Shown here: positions 34,047 through 44,205 of the stretch, piece by piece
How the letters are laid out: every line of letters begins with the position of its first letter
How positions within the stretch are numbered: position 1 is the first letter of the stretch
DNA from: Lysinibacillus boronitolerans JCM 21713 = 10a = NBRC 103108
Lineage (GTDB): Bacteria; Bacillota; Bacilli; Bacillales_A; Planococcaceae
Length of the DNA: 64,000 nucleotides
Assembly (NCBI RefSeq): GCF_000772935.1
Contig: NZ_JPVR01000076.1
Location: forward strand, 1 to 64,000
Reading direction: 5' to 3'
Made by a program: the position numbers and the translations under genes
The notes under the pieces: model-generated
Databases searched by the model: none
Seen by the model: the letters and a program-made list of their open reading frames with translations, nothing else
What the model was told of the DNA's origin: nothing

Positions 34047-36464
34047 TTAGCGTACTTCTGTGCCTGCAATCGTAGCAATGGCTTTTAACACTTTGTTATG
34101 TGCAGCCACTACTTCTTCGTCCGTTAAAGTACGTTCTGGATCAAAGTATGTGAGAGAGAAGGCAACCGATTTTTTACCTGGTTCCATTTTCTCCCCTTCG
34201 TAAACATCGAATACGCGGATATCTTTTAATAATTTCACACCCGCTGTATCGATAGCTTCCATTACTTCGCCCGCTGTTGTAGTACGGTCCATAATAAGTG
34301 CGATATCACGAGACATAGCTGGGAAACGAGGTACTGGTGTGTAAGCAAGTGGTGCTTCTTGTGCCGTTGCATTTAATAGCGCCACTAAATTCATTTCCAT
34401 CACATACGTATCTTTTACACCCCATGCTTTTTGTTCAGCAGGGTGAAGTCCACCGATAATGCCGACTTGCTCGCCATCTAATAAAATGCTAGCCGTACGT
34501 CCTGGATGTAAGCCATCCACTTGTGATTTCACAAATGTCATGCGATTTTCTAAGCCAAGTTTGCCAATGACACCTTCGACGATACCTTTTAGCACAAAGA
34601 AATCTACGGCTTTTTTCTCGCCTTGCCAAGCATGGTCTAGCCATTTGCCAGTTAGTACAGCTGCCACATGCTCTTCCTCATATGGTTGCCCCTCATCTGA
34701 TTGACCAAGGAATACGGAACCAATTTCATATAAAGCCACGCCTTCAGCTTGACGAGCAACATTATATGCGGCTGCTTCGATTAAATGAGGAATAAGGCTT
34801 TGACGTAATGTAGAACGCTCCTCACTCATTGGCATAAGTAAACGAGTTACTGGCTCTGCTTTTAAGGCAAAGCGTTGTGACAATGCATCTGATGTTAATG
34901 AATATGTCACTGCTTGATACAAACCAGCACCTTCCAAGTATTGACGAACAACACGGCGATTTGCCTGGTAAGGTGATAAATTACCTACTTGTGTTGCACC
35001 TTCTGGTAATGTCATTGGGATTTCATCATAACCGTAAAGACGTGCAATTTCCTCCACGATATCCTCTTCAATTTTAATATCTTGACGGCGTGTTGGTGCA
35101 TCGATGATTAATAAACCATTTGCTGCCTCTACACCAAATTTTAAACGCTCTAAAATAGAAAGCATATCTTCTAATGCAATCTTCATACCTAAGCGCTCAT
35201 TAATAAAATCTGGGGAAACGACTACTCGCGCTGGTGTTTTATCTAACTCATCTACTAAACATGTACCTTCTAATACTTCACCGCCTGCTAATTCGGCAAG
35301 TAGAGCGGCAGCACGTTCAGCAGCTGGTAAGACACGGTTTGGGTCTACCCCTTTTTCGAAACGAGCCGATGCATCTGAACGTAGGCCAAGATGACGAGAC
35401 GTTTGACGCACTGTTAAACCATCAAAATAGGCTGACTCAATGACAACAGTCGTTGTTGAATCTGTTACCTCTGAATTAGCACCACCCATTACACCAGCAA
35501 TTGCTACTGGCTCTTTGCCATTTGTAATGACTAAATCTGAAGCTTTTAATGTACGTTCTTGGTCATCTAATGTTGTAATTTTTTCACCTTCTGTTGCTTT
35601 ACGAACAACGATTTCACCTGTTGCTAGGCTATCATAGTCAAAAGCATGTAGAGGTTGACCATATTCCATTAATACATAGTTCGTTACATCTACCACATTA
35701 TTGTGTGGACGGACTCCTGCAGCCATTAAACGATTTTGAAGCCACATTGGTGATTCACCGATTTTTACGTTTTTCACTACTTTTGCCACATACATAGGAT
35801 TTGCTTGTAAATCTTCTACATGAAGCTTTAGGTAATCCTGTGCTTTTTCACTAGTAGTTTGATATACAATTTCTGGATATTGGATTTCCTCTGAAAGAAT
35901 GGCACCTACTTCATAGGCTACACCAAGCATTGAAAGGGCATCTGAGCGGTTTGGTGTTAAACCTAACTCCAATACGGTATCACGTAAGCCCAATATAGCC
36001 AGTGCATCTGAGCCTACTTCTGCATCTGCTGGTAGGACGAAAATACCTTCTGAGTATGCCTTAGGCACAAGCTTTCCTTCGATTCCAAGCTCTTGTAAGG
36101 AACAAATCATTCCGTTCGATTCATGGCCGCGAAGTTTTGCTTTTTTAATTTTAATGCCACCTGGTAAATGTGCACCTGGTCGAGCAACAATGACTTTTTG
36201 GCCAGCATCAACATTTGGTGCACCACAAATAATTTGTTGAGGCTCTGCTTCACCAACGTCAACTTGGCAAATATTTAACTTATCGGCCTCTGGATGTTTC
36301 TCCTTAGAGACTACATAACCAACCACAACTTTATCCATAGCATTAGCACGATCAATTACTGCATCTACTTCGATCCCAGAGCGTGTAATTTTTTCTGCTA
36401 ATAGCTCAGGTGCTAAGTCCTGTGTATTGATATAATCTTTTAACCATTCTAATGATACTAACAT
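34047..36464 (-). CDS. pheT: Phenylalanine-tRNA ligase beta subunit
   Basis: An 805-residue beta chain of PheRS. The N-terminal tRNA-binding EMAP-like domain (VVGYVVSKEKHPEADKLNICQVD), B3/B4 editing domain, B5 domains and the C-terminal FDX-ACB anticodon domain (YTPVPRFPAMSRDIALIM) are in the usual order and the length is normal. It forms the heterotetramer with PheS, encoded 12 bases upstream. Confidence 0.97.
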   Translation of the reverse strand: MLVSLEWLKDYINTQDLAPELLAEKITRSGIEVDAVIDRANAMDKVVVGYVVSKEKHPEADKLNICQVDVGEAEPQQIICGAPNVDAGQKVIVARPGAHLPGGIKIKKAKLRGHESNGMICSLQELGIEGKLVPKAYSEGIFVLPADAEVGSDALAILGLRDTVLELGLTPNRSDALSMLGVAYEVGAILSEEIQYPEIVYQTTSEKAQDYLKLHVEDLQANPMYVAKVVKNVKIGESPMWLQNRLMAAGVRPHNNVVDVTNYVLMEYGQPLHAFDYDSLATGEIVVRKATEGEKITTLDDQERTLKASDLVITNGKEPVAIAGVMGGANSEVTDSTTTVVIESAYFDGLTVRQTSRHLGLRSDASARFEKGVDPNRVLPAAERAAALLAELAGGEVLEGTCLVDELDKTPARVVVSPDFINERLGMKIALEDMLSILERLKFGVEAANGLLIIDAPTRRQDIKIEEDIVEEIARLYGYDEIPMTLPEGATQVGNLSPYQANRRVVRQYLEGAGLYQAVTYSLTSDALSQRFALKAEPVTRLLMPMSEERSTLRQSLIPHLIEAAAYNVARQAEGVALYEIGSVFLGQSDEGQPYEEEHVAAVLTGKWLDHAWQGEKKAVDFFVLKGIVEGVIGKLGLENRMTFVKSQVDGLHPGRTASILLDGEQVGIIGGLHPAEQKAWGVKDTYVMEMNLVALLNATAQEAPLAYTPVPRFPAMSRDIALIMDRTTTAGEVMEAIDTAGVKLLKDIRVFDVYEGEKMEPGKKSVAFSLTYFDPERTLTDEEVVAAHNKVLKAIATIAGTEVR

Positions 36465-36476
36465 GTTTTATCCCCC

Positions 36477-37514
36477 TTACGCTTCTGTTCGCTCGAATTG
36501 TGATAAGAAGCGAGTGTCACTTGTATAGAAATGACGAATATCGTCAACACCATATTTCAACATCGCAATACGTTCTGCACCAATACCAAATGCAAATCCA
36601 GAAACTTTCTTTGGATCATAGCCAGCCATTTCTAATACGTTTGGATGCACCATACCTGCTCCTAGAATCTCAATCCAGCCTGTGCCCTTACATACGTTAC
36701 AGCCTGCTCCACCACACTTGAAACAAGAGATATCCATTTCTACTGATGGCTCAGTAAATGGGAAGAAGCTCGGACGCAGTCGAATTTCGCGGTCTGCACC
36801 AAACATTTTTTTCGCTAAAGTATCTAATGTTCCTTTGAGGTCACTCATGCGAATGTTTTCGCCAATGACTAAACCTTCAATTTGCATAAACTGATGTGAA
36901 TGTGTTGCATCATCATTATCACGACGGAATACTTTACCAGGACAAATTATGCGAATCGATTCGCCTTTTTTGGCTTCCATAGTACGAGCCTGCACTGGTG
37001 AAGTATGCGTACGTAATAATATTTCCTCGGAAATATAGAACGAATCTTGCATATCACGAGCTGGATGTCCTTTTGGTAAATTTAGTGCTTCAAAATTATA
37101 GTAATCCTTCTCAACTTCTGGGCCTTCAGCAATTTCATAGCCCATTCCGATAAATAAATCTTCAATTTCTTCAATGACACGTGTTAAAGGGTGACGGTTC
37201 CCCACTTTAATTTCACGACCTGGTAAAGTGACATCAATCGACTCACTCGCTAATTTTTCAGCAATAGCCGCTTCTTCTAAAACCGTTATCTTTGTTTCTA
37301 ATACCGCCGTTACGTTTTCACGAACATTATTCACTAAAGCACCCATTTTCGGACGTTCTTCAGCTGATAATTTCCCCATCCCTTTTAGTAAATCTGTGAT
37401 AGGTCCTTTTTTTCCTAAGTACGCAACACGTACTTCATTCAATTCTTTTAAATTTGCAGCTGCTTCAATTTTAGCAAGTGCTTCTTGCTCTAATTGTTTT
37501 AATTGCTCTTCCAT
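36477..37514 (-). CDS. pheS: Phenylalanine-tRNA ligase alpha subunit
   Basis: A 345-residue catalytic class II synthetase chain. The N-terminal coiled coil is followed by motif 1 around [19 protein letters not shown]-like [17 protein letters not shown], motif 2 [18 protein letters not shown] and motif 3 [21 protein letters not shown] precedes the ATG. Controlled by the T-box leader upstream. Confidence 0.97.
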   Translation of the reverse strand: MEEQLKQLEQEALAKIEAAANLKELNEVRVAYLGKKGPITDLLKGMGKLSAEERPKMGALVNNVRENVTAVLETKITVLEEAAIAEKLASESIDVTLPGREIKVGNRHPLTRVIEEIEDLFIGMGYEIAEGPEVEKDYYNFEALNLPKGHPARDMQDSFYISEEILLRTHTSPVQARTMEAKKGESIRIICPGKVFRRDNDDATHSHQFMQIEGLVIGENIRMSDLKGTLDTLAKKMFGADREIRLRPSFFPFTEPSVEMDISCFKCGGAGCNVCKGTGWIEILGAGMVHPNVLEMAGYDPKKVSGFAFGIGAERIAMLKYGVDDIRHFYTSDTRFLSQFERTEA

Positions 37515-37559
37515 GTTAAAACCTCCTTAGAAAATAAATGCCTGCATTTTAGGCATAAA

Positions 37560-37825
37560 AAAACTCGCCCCTAAAAAGGGACGAGGACATTTTCGCGGTA
37601 CCACCCTAGTTATTGCAAGACAAATCCTTACAATCACTTCATTAACATAACGACTTGATAAAGCCGGCTTACCTTTACAGCATCACACTGGTCCCGGTAG
37701 CTGCTCGCGAGCTGAATTCAAAACTGCATTGGTACGGCGCTGGCTCTCAATCTGTGGCCGACGCTCCCTGTTGTCCATTCACAATCTTTACTACTTCTCG
37801 GTCAAAGCATTTATTATTTAAACAT
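37560..37825 (-). promoter_or_regulatory. T-box leader of pheST (Phe specifier)
   Basis: The minus strand has AGGGTGGTACCGCG at 37605-37592 and a terminator hairpin (CTCGTCCC...GGGGCGAG, T run) at 37590-37560. The specifier loop reads GAA-TTC-A, with TTC (Phe) at 37716-37714, and stem I starts with a GAAGTAGTA segment near 37800. Uncharged tRNA-Phe should favour readthrough. Confidence 0.93.
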
Positions 37826-37904
37826 ACATTTTAGAATAAATTATACAATAATGGACTGTGGCAAATCAAGAGACAACTGCCTCAATCCCATAAAGTTCTG
37901 TCAA

Positions 37905-38669
37905 TTACTTAGCAAAGCCATATAAAACAATACCTGTTGCTACTGCTACGTTTAATGATTCAGCCTGTCCAAAAAGAGGAATGATCATATTTTGATCTGT
38001 CATTGCTAATAACTGAGGCTGAATGCCACTTCCTTCATTCCCCATGATAATCGCAAATGCACCTGTATGCTGAATATCGCTATACGGCACCGCCTCCTCA
38101 TCCAATGCAGTACCAAATACTGGTACACCTTGATCCTGTAGTAAATCAATCCATTCTGCTAAATCTCCACGCACTACTGGAATATGGAAATGTGAGCCTT
38201 GAGCAGCACGTAGTGTTTTAGGATTATAAAGATCGGCACAGCCTTTTCCTAAAATTACAGCATCTAAACCTGCAGCATCCGCTGTACGAATCATTGTTCC
38301 GATGTTTCCAGGATCTTGGACAGCATCAATTAATAACACTTTTCGCCAAGTGGTCATCACATTATCCTCTAAGATGGGCTGTTTACATACAGCAAAAACA
38401 CCTTGAGAGGTTTCTGTCTCTGCAAATTCCTTTGCTACCGCAGTCGATACCTCTACAATAGCTACATCATCAATTGGCCATAACATTGGCAAATCGATAC
38501 CTTCACGCACTATAATTTGTAATACTTGGTTTTTATTTTTTAATGCTTCTTCAACAAGATGAAAGCCCTCTACTAGGAATTCACCTGAACGTTCACGCTC
38601 TTTTCTTGTTGTCGCTAACTTTTTCCAATATTTCACTAACGCATTTTGCGTAGATTCAATTCTCTTCAT
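37905..38669 (-). CDS. ysgA: SpoU/TrmH-family RNA 2'-O-methyltransferase (YsgA)
   Basis: A 254-residue SPOUT methyltransferase. An N-terminal substrate-binding domain (RIESTQNALVKYWKKL...GEFLVEGFHLVEEAL) leads to the knotted domain with DAVQDPGNIGTMIRTADAAG, IIMGNEGSG and the C-terminal PLFGQAESLNVAVATGI. It probably methylates a ribose in rRNA; the target is not known from sequence. The pheS-ysgA adjacency is conserved with B. subtilis. Confidence 0.92.
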   Translation of the reverse strand: MKRIESTQNALVKYWKKLATTRKERERSGEFLVEGFHLVEEALKNKNQVLQIIVREGIDLPMLWPIDDVAIVEVSTAVAKEFAETETSQGVFAVCKQPILEDNVMTTWRKVLLIDAVQDPGNIGTMIRTADAAGLDAVILGKGCADLYNPKTLRAAQGSHFHIPVVRGDLAEWIDLLQDQGVPVFGTALDEEAVPYSDIQHTGAFAIIMGNEGSGIQPQLLAMTDQNMIIPLFGQAESLNVAVATGIVLYGFAK

Positions 38670-38841
38670 CGCTACCTCTTACCGCCTTTTTCCTATATAT
38701 TGACCACTATTATACCCTACGAAATGGCAAATTTCATAGCTAAGTAAGAAAACTGTTATTTTCCTGTGGTGGCAAGTGGCGTACAACTTAAACATGCTAT
38801 AATTATACATATCTAATGAAGACACAAAGTGAGGAATCTAA

Positions 38842-39237
38842 ATGAAAAAAACAATACATGTAGTAGGGGCTATTATTGAAAATGAACAACAAGAAATTTT
38901 CTGTGCTTTAAGAAATCCCCAAATGATATTAGCAAATTATTGGGAATTCCCTGGCGGTAAAATAGAGCAGGGCGAAACACCAGAACAGGCACTTTATCGA
39001 GAAATTCTTGAGGAGTTTAACTGTATGATTCAAGTAGGTAAGCAAGTGGCTGTAACACTCCATGAATACGAACAATTTTTCGTTCATTTAGAAACATACA
39101 AAGCTTCAATTATTAAAGGCACACCTCAAATACTAGAACATGCTGAAGCAAGATGGGTTCCCCGCAACCAATTGCTTAACCTTCCATTTGCTCCAGCAGA
39201 TCTTCCTTCTATCCAAAAATTAGTAGACGAATTGTAA
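38842..39237 (+). CDS. Nudix hydrolase, MutT-like
   Basis: A 131-residue (deoxy)nucleoside triphosphate pyrophosphohydrolase. The Nudix box is complete: GGKIEQGETPEQALYREILE, then EF. The N-terminus (IHVVGAIIENEQQEIFCALR) and the 'WEFPGGKIE' step resemble 8-oxo-dGTP-cleaning MutT and CTP-pyrophosphohydrolase members. GTGAGGA precedes the ATG. It ends eight bases from the convergent diguanylate cyclase gene. Confidence 0.88.
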   Translation: MKKTIHVVGAIIENEQQEIFCALRNPQMILANYWEFPGGKIEQGETPEQALYREILEEFNCMIQVGKQVAVTLHEYEQFFVHLETYKASIIKGTPQILEHAEARWVPRNQLLNLPFAPADLPSIQKLVDEL

Positions 39238-39244
39238 AAACGAT

Positions 39245-40222
39245 TCACTTTATCTCATGAAAATGAGTGACTTTGTTTCGTCCATGCGCTTTCGATCCAT
39301 ACAATGCTTCATCTGCTTTTTTTATTAATGTCGTCTCTGTATCTTCTGAAGTTACAGTGGCAATTCCCATACTGATCGTAAGACGACCTGTTGGCCAGCC
39401 ATCCTGCTCCACGGTGTGTCTAATTTTTTCGCCGATTTTTTTTGCCACATGTATTTCGGTTTCTGGTAAGAGGATAATAAACTCCTCCCCACCATAACGA
39501 GCGACGATATCTTCTAGACGTACTTGAATTTGTAATAGTTGTGCCAATTGAACGAGGACATCGTCTCCAACTTGATGACCATATGTATCATTAACCTTTT
39601 TGAAATGATCGATATCTAAAATGCATAACGAAAAAGGCTCTGCAGTCTCATGAAAACGATTAAAATGTTGTTCGAGTTGTTCCTGGAAAAATCTCCTGTT
39701 TTTCAAGCCAGTCAGTTTATCAGTCATTGATAATTCTACTAAAGCAGCATTCATTTCCAATAATTTCGCCTGCTGATGTTCTATTTCTACATGAATTTGC
39801 TCCAAATTAGCTAATGCATGATCCTTTTCTTGGTAGGCAGCCTCAAGTAGTTTTTTGGCTGATCGTAATTCCTGTTCATAATCTATGCGCTTTTTCATCT
39901 TTACTAAAATACAATCAATGCGCTCTACCATATCCTCTTTGTACAATTTAGCATTCATTAAAAACGGAAGCGACATTCCGTCCTTCTGTTTGAGATGAAT
40001 GAATAATTCCTCTACTCGCCCCTCTAGATTAATCATAGGATAAAAATAAGAATGAAAAATCATCTTATTGGGCGTAGATAGAAGAATTTCTAGATGCCTA
40101 TGTAATAATTCCTCTTGCTCATAGCCGATCCAATCTACAAGGGTTTGATTGATTTCTGAAATAAGCCCTTCATGTGTGATGGAAAGAAATCCACATGGTG
40201 CATTGTTGAGTCGTTTTTCCAT
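39245..40222 (-). CDS. PAS-GGDEF diguanylate cyclase, RsbP-like sensor
   Basis: A 325-residue cytosolic protein. Residues 1-110 are a PAS domain whose start (RLNNAPCGFLSITHEGLIS) closely resembles, from memory, the PAS domain of B. subtilis RsbP. A coiled coil follows (about 110-165), then a GGDEF domain (170-325) with active site RYGGEEF and an RxxD product-inhibition site (RLED) five residues before it, so it should make c-di-GMP. In RsbP the same PAS is joined to a PP2C phosphatase. The gene lies 24 bases after an RsbQ-like hydrolase gene, RsbP's partner in B. subtilis. AAAGGA precedes ATG 40222. Confidence 0.88.
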   Translation of the reverse strand: MEKRLNNAPCGFLSITHEGLISEINQTLVDWIGYEQEELLHRHLEILLSTPNKMIFHSYFYPMINLEGRVEELFIHLKQKDGMSLPFLMNAKLYKEDMVERIDCILVKMKKRIDYEQELRSAKKLLEAAYQEKDHALANLEQIHVEIEHQQAKLLEMNAALVELSMTDKLTGLKNRRFFQEQLEQHFNRFHETAEPFSLCILDIDHFKKVNDTYGHQVGDDVLVQLAQLLQIQVRLEDIVARYGGEEFIILLPETEIHVAKKIGEKIRHTVEQDGWPTGRLTISMGIATVTSEDTETTLIKKADEALYGSKAHGRNKVTHFHEIK

Positions 40223-40246
40223 TGTTGAAAATCCTTTCATTTTTCC

Positions 40247-41038
40247 CTACAAAAAATCTGCGATACATTGTATCGTTTCATTTGGGTGACTAATATGTGG
40301 GTAATGACCCTTTGCTTCCAGTAATTGTAACGTGCTATTTTTGAGATGCTGATGCAAATAGTCTCCCACACCAATTGGCACAATACTATCTTCCGAGCAT
40401 TGGATAATTAACGAAGGAATTGAGACCTTTGGTAATTCACTTCGATGATCAGATAAAAAAGTAACCTCAGCAAATTCTTTTGCAATGATAGGGTCTGCTG
40501 CTATAAAGGTTTGCTTCAGTTCCTGTGTTAATGCTGGCTGTTCAGGATTACTCATAGCAATAGGTGCCATATAGCTAGCCCAACCTGTAAAGTTCATTTC
40601 CATCATTTCTAATAACTCCGCTATATCACTTCGCTCAAATCCCCCTCGATAACCATCATCATTTAAATAACAGGGAGAAGGACCAATCATAATCAATTTC
40701 TTAAAATAGTCAGGGTGCTGGATAGATGCGAGCAGTCCTATCATGGCACTAATGGAATGCCCTACAAAAATACTATTTTGTAATGATAGCGTTTCAATAA
40801 TGTCCAATATATCTTGTACATAGCCCTGTAACGATTGATATTTTTCTGATGAATAGGCATTTATATCTGAGTTACCAGAGCCTACATAATCGAATAATAT
40901 AATCTGATATTTGTCCATAAAAGCAGGCGTAATGAAACGCCACATATTTTGATCACAACCAAATCCATGTGCAAAAATAAGCGGTTGGTCTCCTTGTCCA
41001 AGTATTGTTACATTATTACGAACAACAATATTTTCCAT
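40247..41038 (-). CDS. rsbQ: RsbQ-like alpha/beta hydrolase
   Basis: A 263-residue alpha/beta hydrolase very like B. subtilis RsbQ, which works with the PAS domain of RsbP in energy-stress signalling. FAHGFGCDQNMW, ILFDYVGSGNSD, the nucleophile VGHSISAMIG, MIGPSPCYLND, the Asp in IIQCSEDSIVP and the His in AKGHYPHISHP are conserved. ATG 41038 follows AAAGGA. The downstream gene encodes an RsbP-type PAS domain fused to GGDEF, not to a PP2C phosphatase, so this hydrolase probably feeds a c-di-GMP output. Confidence 0.88.
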   Translation of the reverse strand: MENIVVRNNVTILGQGDQPLIFAHGFGCDQNMWRFITPAFMDKYQIILFDYVGSGNSDINAYSSEKYQSLQGYVQDILDIIETLSLQNSIFVGHSISAMIGLLASIQHPDYFKKLIMIGPSPCYLNDDGYRGGFERSDIAELLEMMEMNFTGWASYMAPIAMSNPEQPALTQELKQTFIAADPIIAKEFAEVTFLSDHRSELPKVSIPSLIIQCSEDSIVPIGVGDYLHQHLKNSTLQLLEAKGHYPHISHPNETIQCIADFL

Positions 41039-41130
41039 CCCAATCAATCCTTTTAGAAATATATGTAATAGTTTTATTGTGACCCCTTATACAGTATTTA
41101 TCAAGCTAAAACGTGAAAATCAAAAAGGAG

Positions 41131-41161
41131 CAGGAGTGGCTCTTCACCTGCCCCCTTCTCC
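41131..41161 (-). terminator. Terminator after the flavoenzyme gene
   Basis: On the minus strand GGGGCAGG and CCTGCTCC form a GC-rich stem around a mismatch and loop, followed by TTTTTG. Confidence 0.55.
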
Positions 41162-41163
41162 AG

Positions 41164-42516
41164 CTACAGCCACTTTCTAATAGGTGGGATACTCTGCGGA
41201 AATTGAAATACGTTATACGGATCATATTTTGTTTTCACTTCACGAAGCCTTCTAAAATTACGTCCGTAATAGGCTGTATGCCAGTCCTGAATAAATCGAT
41301 CCGGAAAATTGACATAATCACCAGCCGTATAAGGTGATAATGCTCGACGTAAATTTTCTACCCACCTAATATTTTGTTCTTCCTCTTTCGGGTTTTTCCA
41401 GGAAGTATTATATTCTTGGGCTATTATCGCATTGCGATAGTAATAGGCAGTATGCTGGGGAGCAATTTCACCGACCGCTCCTCTTAAAGACTGTTGCCAG
41501 ATCGTTGTATTTAAATTAGGTGCATGGGCTAAAAATTCTTTCATTCGTTGAATCGCCTTATATGGAAACGGTCTCTCCAAAAATGAGCCAGATCTTTTTC
41601 GAAGAGCAGGCTGATTGCCACTTGGTAAATCAAAAAATTCTACTGCCTTGATATATGGCACTTCCTTTATCCAAATACTTGTTGGCATGCCTGTTTTCCT
41701 AAGAGGGCGAAGCAATTTCTTTAATTCAGCTGCTGTTCCTATGAACTCACCTTGTGCGACTATTTCACCTACTTCCTTTGTTTTTAGTTCAATCTGTGAG
41801 GTTAGACGCTTATCTGTATAGGGAGCCCATTTTTGCCATGCATCAAAGGCCACTTCAAAATCATCCCATCCCCATGTTATAGAGAAAAGTGATACCTCAT
41901 TAATCGCATGAAGCTTGAATGTCAAAGAAGTGACTATACCAAAATTGCCCCCACCTCCACCACGACTTGCCCAAAACAGATCATGATGTTGTTGCTTATT
42001 GGCTCTGATTACCTGAGCACCCTTATGTTCACTCGCAACCACCGTTTCGATTTCTATAAGATTGTCACAAGTTAACCCAAACGGTCGTGATAGCATTCCA
42101 ATCCCCCCACCAAGTGTCAAACCGACCACTCCAACACTACTTTCTGTACCAGCAGGAATGGTAACACCATGCGCCCATAATGTACGGTATACATTTCCCA
42201 TATTCGCTCCAGCATCAATCCTAGCCGTCATTTCTGAGAGATTTACCGAAATATCGTTCATATCACTTACATCAATGACAAGTCCTTTATTTACTAAAGA
42301 AAAATTTTCATAGCTATGACGACCGCTTCGAATTCTGAATGGCTCATTGTTTTCTCTAGCCCATTTTAAGGCATTAACCACATCTTTCGTTTCTTGACAA
42401 AACACAATGACACTCGGATATTTGGGATTATTTAAATTATTATTCGTTCTCGCTTGTTCATAATCCAAATCTTCAGGCGTGACGATTCTTCCTGTGAGCT
42501 TCGCCTTTTTCAACAT
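41164..42516 (-). CDS. FAD-linked oxidase, berberine-bridge type
   Basis: A 450-residue VAO-fold flavoprotein. The FAD domain has RSGRHSYENFS, in which the His is a typical covalent 8-alpha FAD site, and a possible second attachment Cys in FGLTCDNL, so the flavin may be bicovalent. LTLGGGIGMLSR is the conserved pyrophosphate loop, and the BBE C-terminal motif YDPYNVFQFPQSIPP closes it. B. subtilis relatives include YgaK and YvdP. The substrate, perhaps a sugar or aromatic alcohol, is unknown. No signal peptide. ATG 42516 follows AAAGGGG. Confidence 0.85.
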   Translation of the reverse strand: MLKKAKLTGRIVTPEDLDYEQARTNNNLNNPKYPSVIVFCQETKDVVNALKWARENNEPFRIRSGRHSYENFSLVNKGLVIDVSDMNDISVNLSEMTARIDAGANMGNVYRTLWAHGVTIPAGTESSVGVVGLTLGGGIGMLSRPFGLTCDNLIEIETVVASEHKGAQVIRANKQQHHDLFWASRGGGGGNFGIVTSLTFKLHAINEVSLFSITWGWDDFEVAFDAWQKWAPYTDKRLTSQIELKTKEVGEIVAQGEFIGTAAELKKLLRPLRKTGMPTSIWIKEVPYIKAVEFFDLPSGNQPALRKRSGSFLERPFPYKAIQRMKEFLAHAPNLNTTIWQQSLRGAVGEIAPQHTAYYYRNAIIAQEYNTSWKNPKEEEQNIRWVENLRRALSPYTAGDYVNFPDRFIQDWHTAYYGRNFRRLREVKTKYDPYNVFQFPQSIPPIRKWL

Positions 42517-42665
42517 CAAGCCCCTTTCTCACAATGATACTTATCCTATGCAACTCATTGAGAAAGAATTTGACGTTTCAACTATTTTACTGGACACATA
42601 CTAAAATACTCTTTTTCACACTTGAAACATATGATGCACTAATAAGATCGTGATGGAGGTGTTCT

Positions 42666-44075
42666 ATGCTTATCCACGTGGTAAGTGCTGGCGAAACACT
42701 GTGGCAAATCGCTAATCGTTATGCTGTACCCGTTCAATCTATTAGTCAATTAAATGCATTAGCTACTCCTGATCAATTAGCCATCGGACAATCACTGGTT
42801 ATCCCTTCTCCTTATACAATTTATACGGTTCAAAAAGGAGATACGTTATGGTCCATCGCACAGAAATTTAGCGTTCCCTTGCAATCTATCATATTAGAAA
42901 ATCATCTAACAAATCCCGATCAATTAACACCAGGAACGAAATTAATTATTCCTCCCATTGTTCATATCGTGCAGCCCGGAGAAACTTTATGGCAAATAGC
43001 ACAGCGCTATGGTACGACCGTTCAAGCCATTGCTGTAGAAAATAAAATAAACAATCCCGATATGCTTTATGTCGGTTCCCAATTGATGATCCCAAGAAAA
43101 TTACCAATGATTGAAGTCAATGCTTATTCCTACCAACCTTCAGAAGAAGCTGTAGACTCCATTAATGCTATTGGTCATCTACTGACTTATTTTAGCCCTT
43201 TTGCTTATAAAATGAAGGAAGATGGGACATTACAGCCCATTAATGATGAAAATATGATAGCGGCAGCAAAGGCTAAACATATCATCCCTATGTTAACGCT
43301 CACTAATTTTACTTCTACAGAAGAAGGCTCTAATTTAGCACATGTCGTCTTGTCCAATGCAGAGTTACGTAAAAAGGTCATGAATAATGTGTTACAGGTG
43401 ATGCAAGATAAAGGTTATCAAGTATTAAATATTGATTTTGAAAATGTTTTACCTGCTGATCGCGAAAATTTCAATGCCTTTATTCAATTGGCTGTGGATA
43501 CACTTCATCCAAAGGGCTATTTGGTTTCAACAGCGCTCGCACCTAAAACAAGTGCTTCACAAAAAGGGACATTATATGAGGCACATGATTACGAAGCACA
43601 TGGGAGAATAGCAGATTTTGTTGTATTAATGACATATGAATGGGGCTATCGTCTCGGCCCCCCACAAGCCATTTCCCCCATTAATGAAATGCGCAGAGTC
43701 GTGGAGTATGCTTTAACTGAAATACCAGCTGATAAAATCTTATTGGGTTTTGAGTTGTATGCGCGTGATTGGCTCTTACCTCATGTTAAAGGCCAAGAAG
43801 CCGAAACGTTTAGCCCTCAGGAAGCACTCAATAGGGCCATCAAGTACGGGGCAACAATCCAATATGATCCAACTGCACAATCTCCCTTTTATCGATATGT
43901 TGATGAGCAAGGAAGGCAACATGAGGTATGGTTTGAAGATGCGAGAAGTGCGCAAGCCAAATTCGACATGACTAAACATTACAACTTACGTGGCATTAGT
44001 TATTGGGCATTAGGATTCCCGTTTCCTCAAAATTGGGTTTTATTAAATGATAATTTTTCTGTTAAAAAATCTTAA
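42666..44075 (+). CDS. Triple-LysM GH18 glycosidase, SleL/YaaH-like
   Basis: A 469-residue protein with three LysM repeats (about 2-47, 51-96 and 98-143; each with GETLW or GDTLW near the start) and a GH18 catalytic domain whose active-site segment is VLNIDFENV. It lacks a signal peptide, like B. subtilis YaaH and SleL of B. cereus, which are spore proteins made in the mother cell. SleL-type enzymes degrade cortex muropeptides during germination. GGAGGTG precedes the ATG. Spore-type genes follow, which supports a spore role. Confidence 0.88.
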   Translation: MLIHVVSAGETLWQIANRYAVPVQSISQLNALATPDQLAIGQSLVIPSPYTIYTVQKGDTLWSIAQKFSVPLQSIILENHLTNPDQLTPGTKLIIPPIVHIVQPGETLWQIAQRYGTTVQAIAVENKINNPDMLYVGSQLMIPRKLPMIEVNAYSYQPSEEAVDSINAIGHLLTYFSPFAYKMKEDGTLQPINDENMIAAAKAKHIIPMLTLTNFTSTEEGSNLAHVVLSNAELRKKVMNNVLQVMQDKGYQVLNIDFENVLPADRENFNAFIQLAVDTLHPKGYLVSTALAPKTSASQKGTLYEAHDYEAHGRIADFVVLMTYEWGYRLGPPQAISPINEMRRVVEYALTEIPADKILLGFELYARDWLLPHVKGQEAETFSPQEALNRAIKYGATIQYDPTAQSPFYRYVDEQGRQHEVWFEDARSAQAKFDMTKHYNLRGISYWALGFPFPQNWVLLNDNFSVKKS

Positions 44076-44205
44076 TACTCATTATTGTTCGCAATAAACA
44101 AAGAGCTATGCGAATTTTTCCTTGTGAAGTGCTATCTGTGATGCGGGATAAAAAGTTCATTTCAAAGCCATATTAATTTATATCAACAGGAAAGGAGCAA
44201 CTCAC

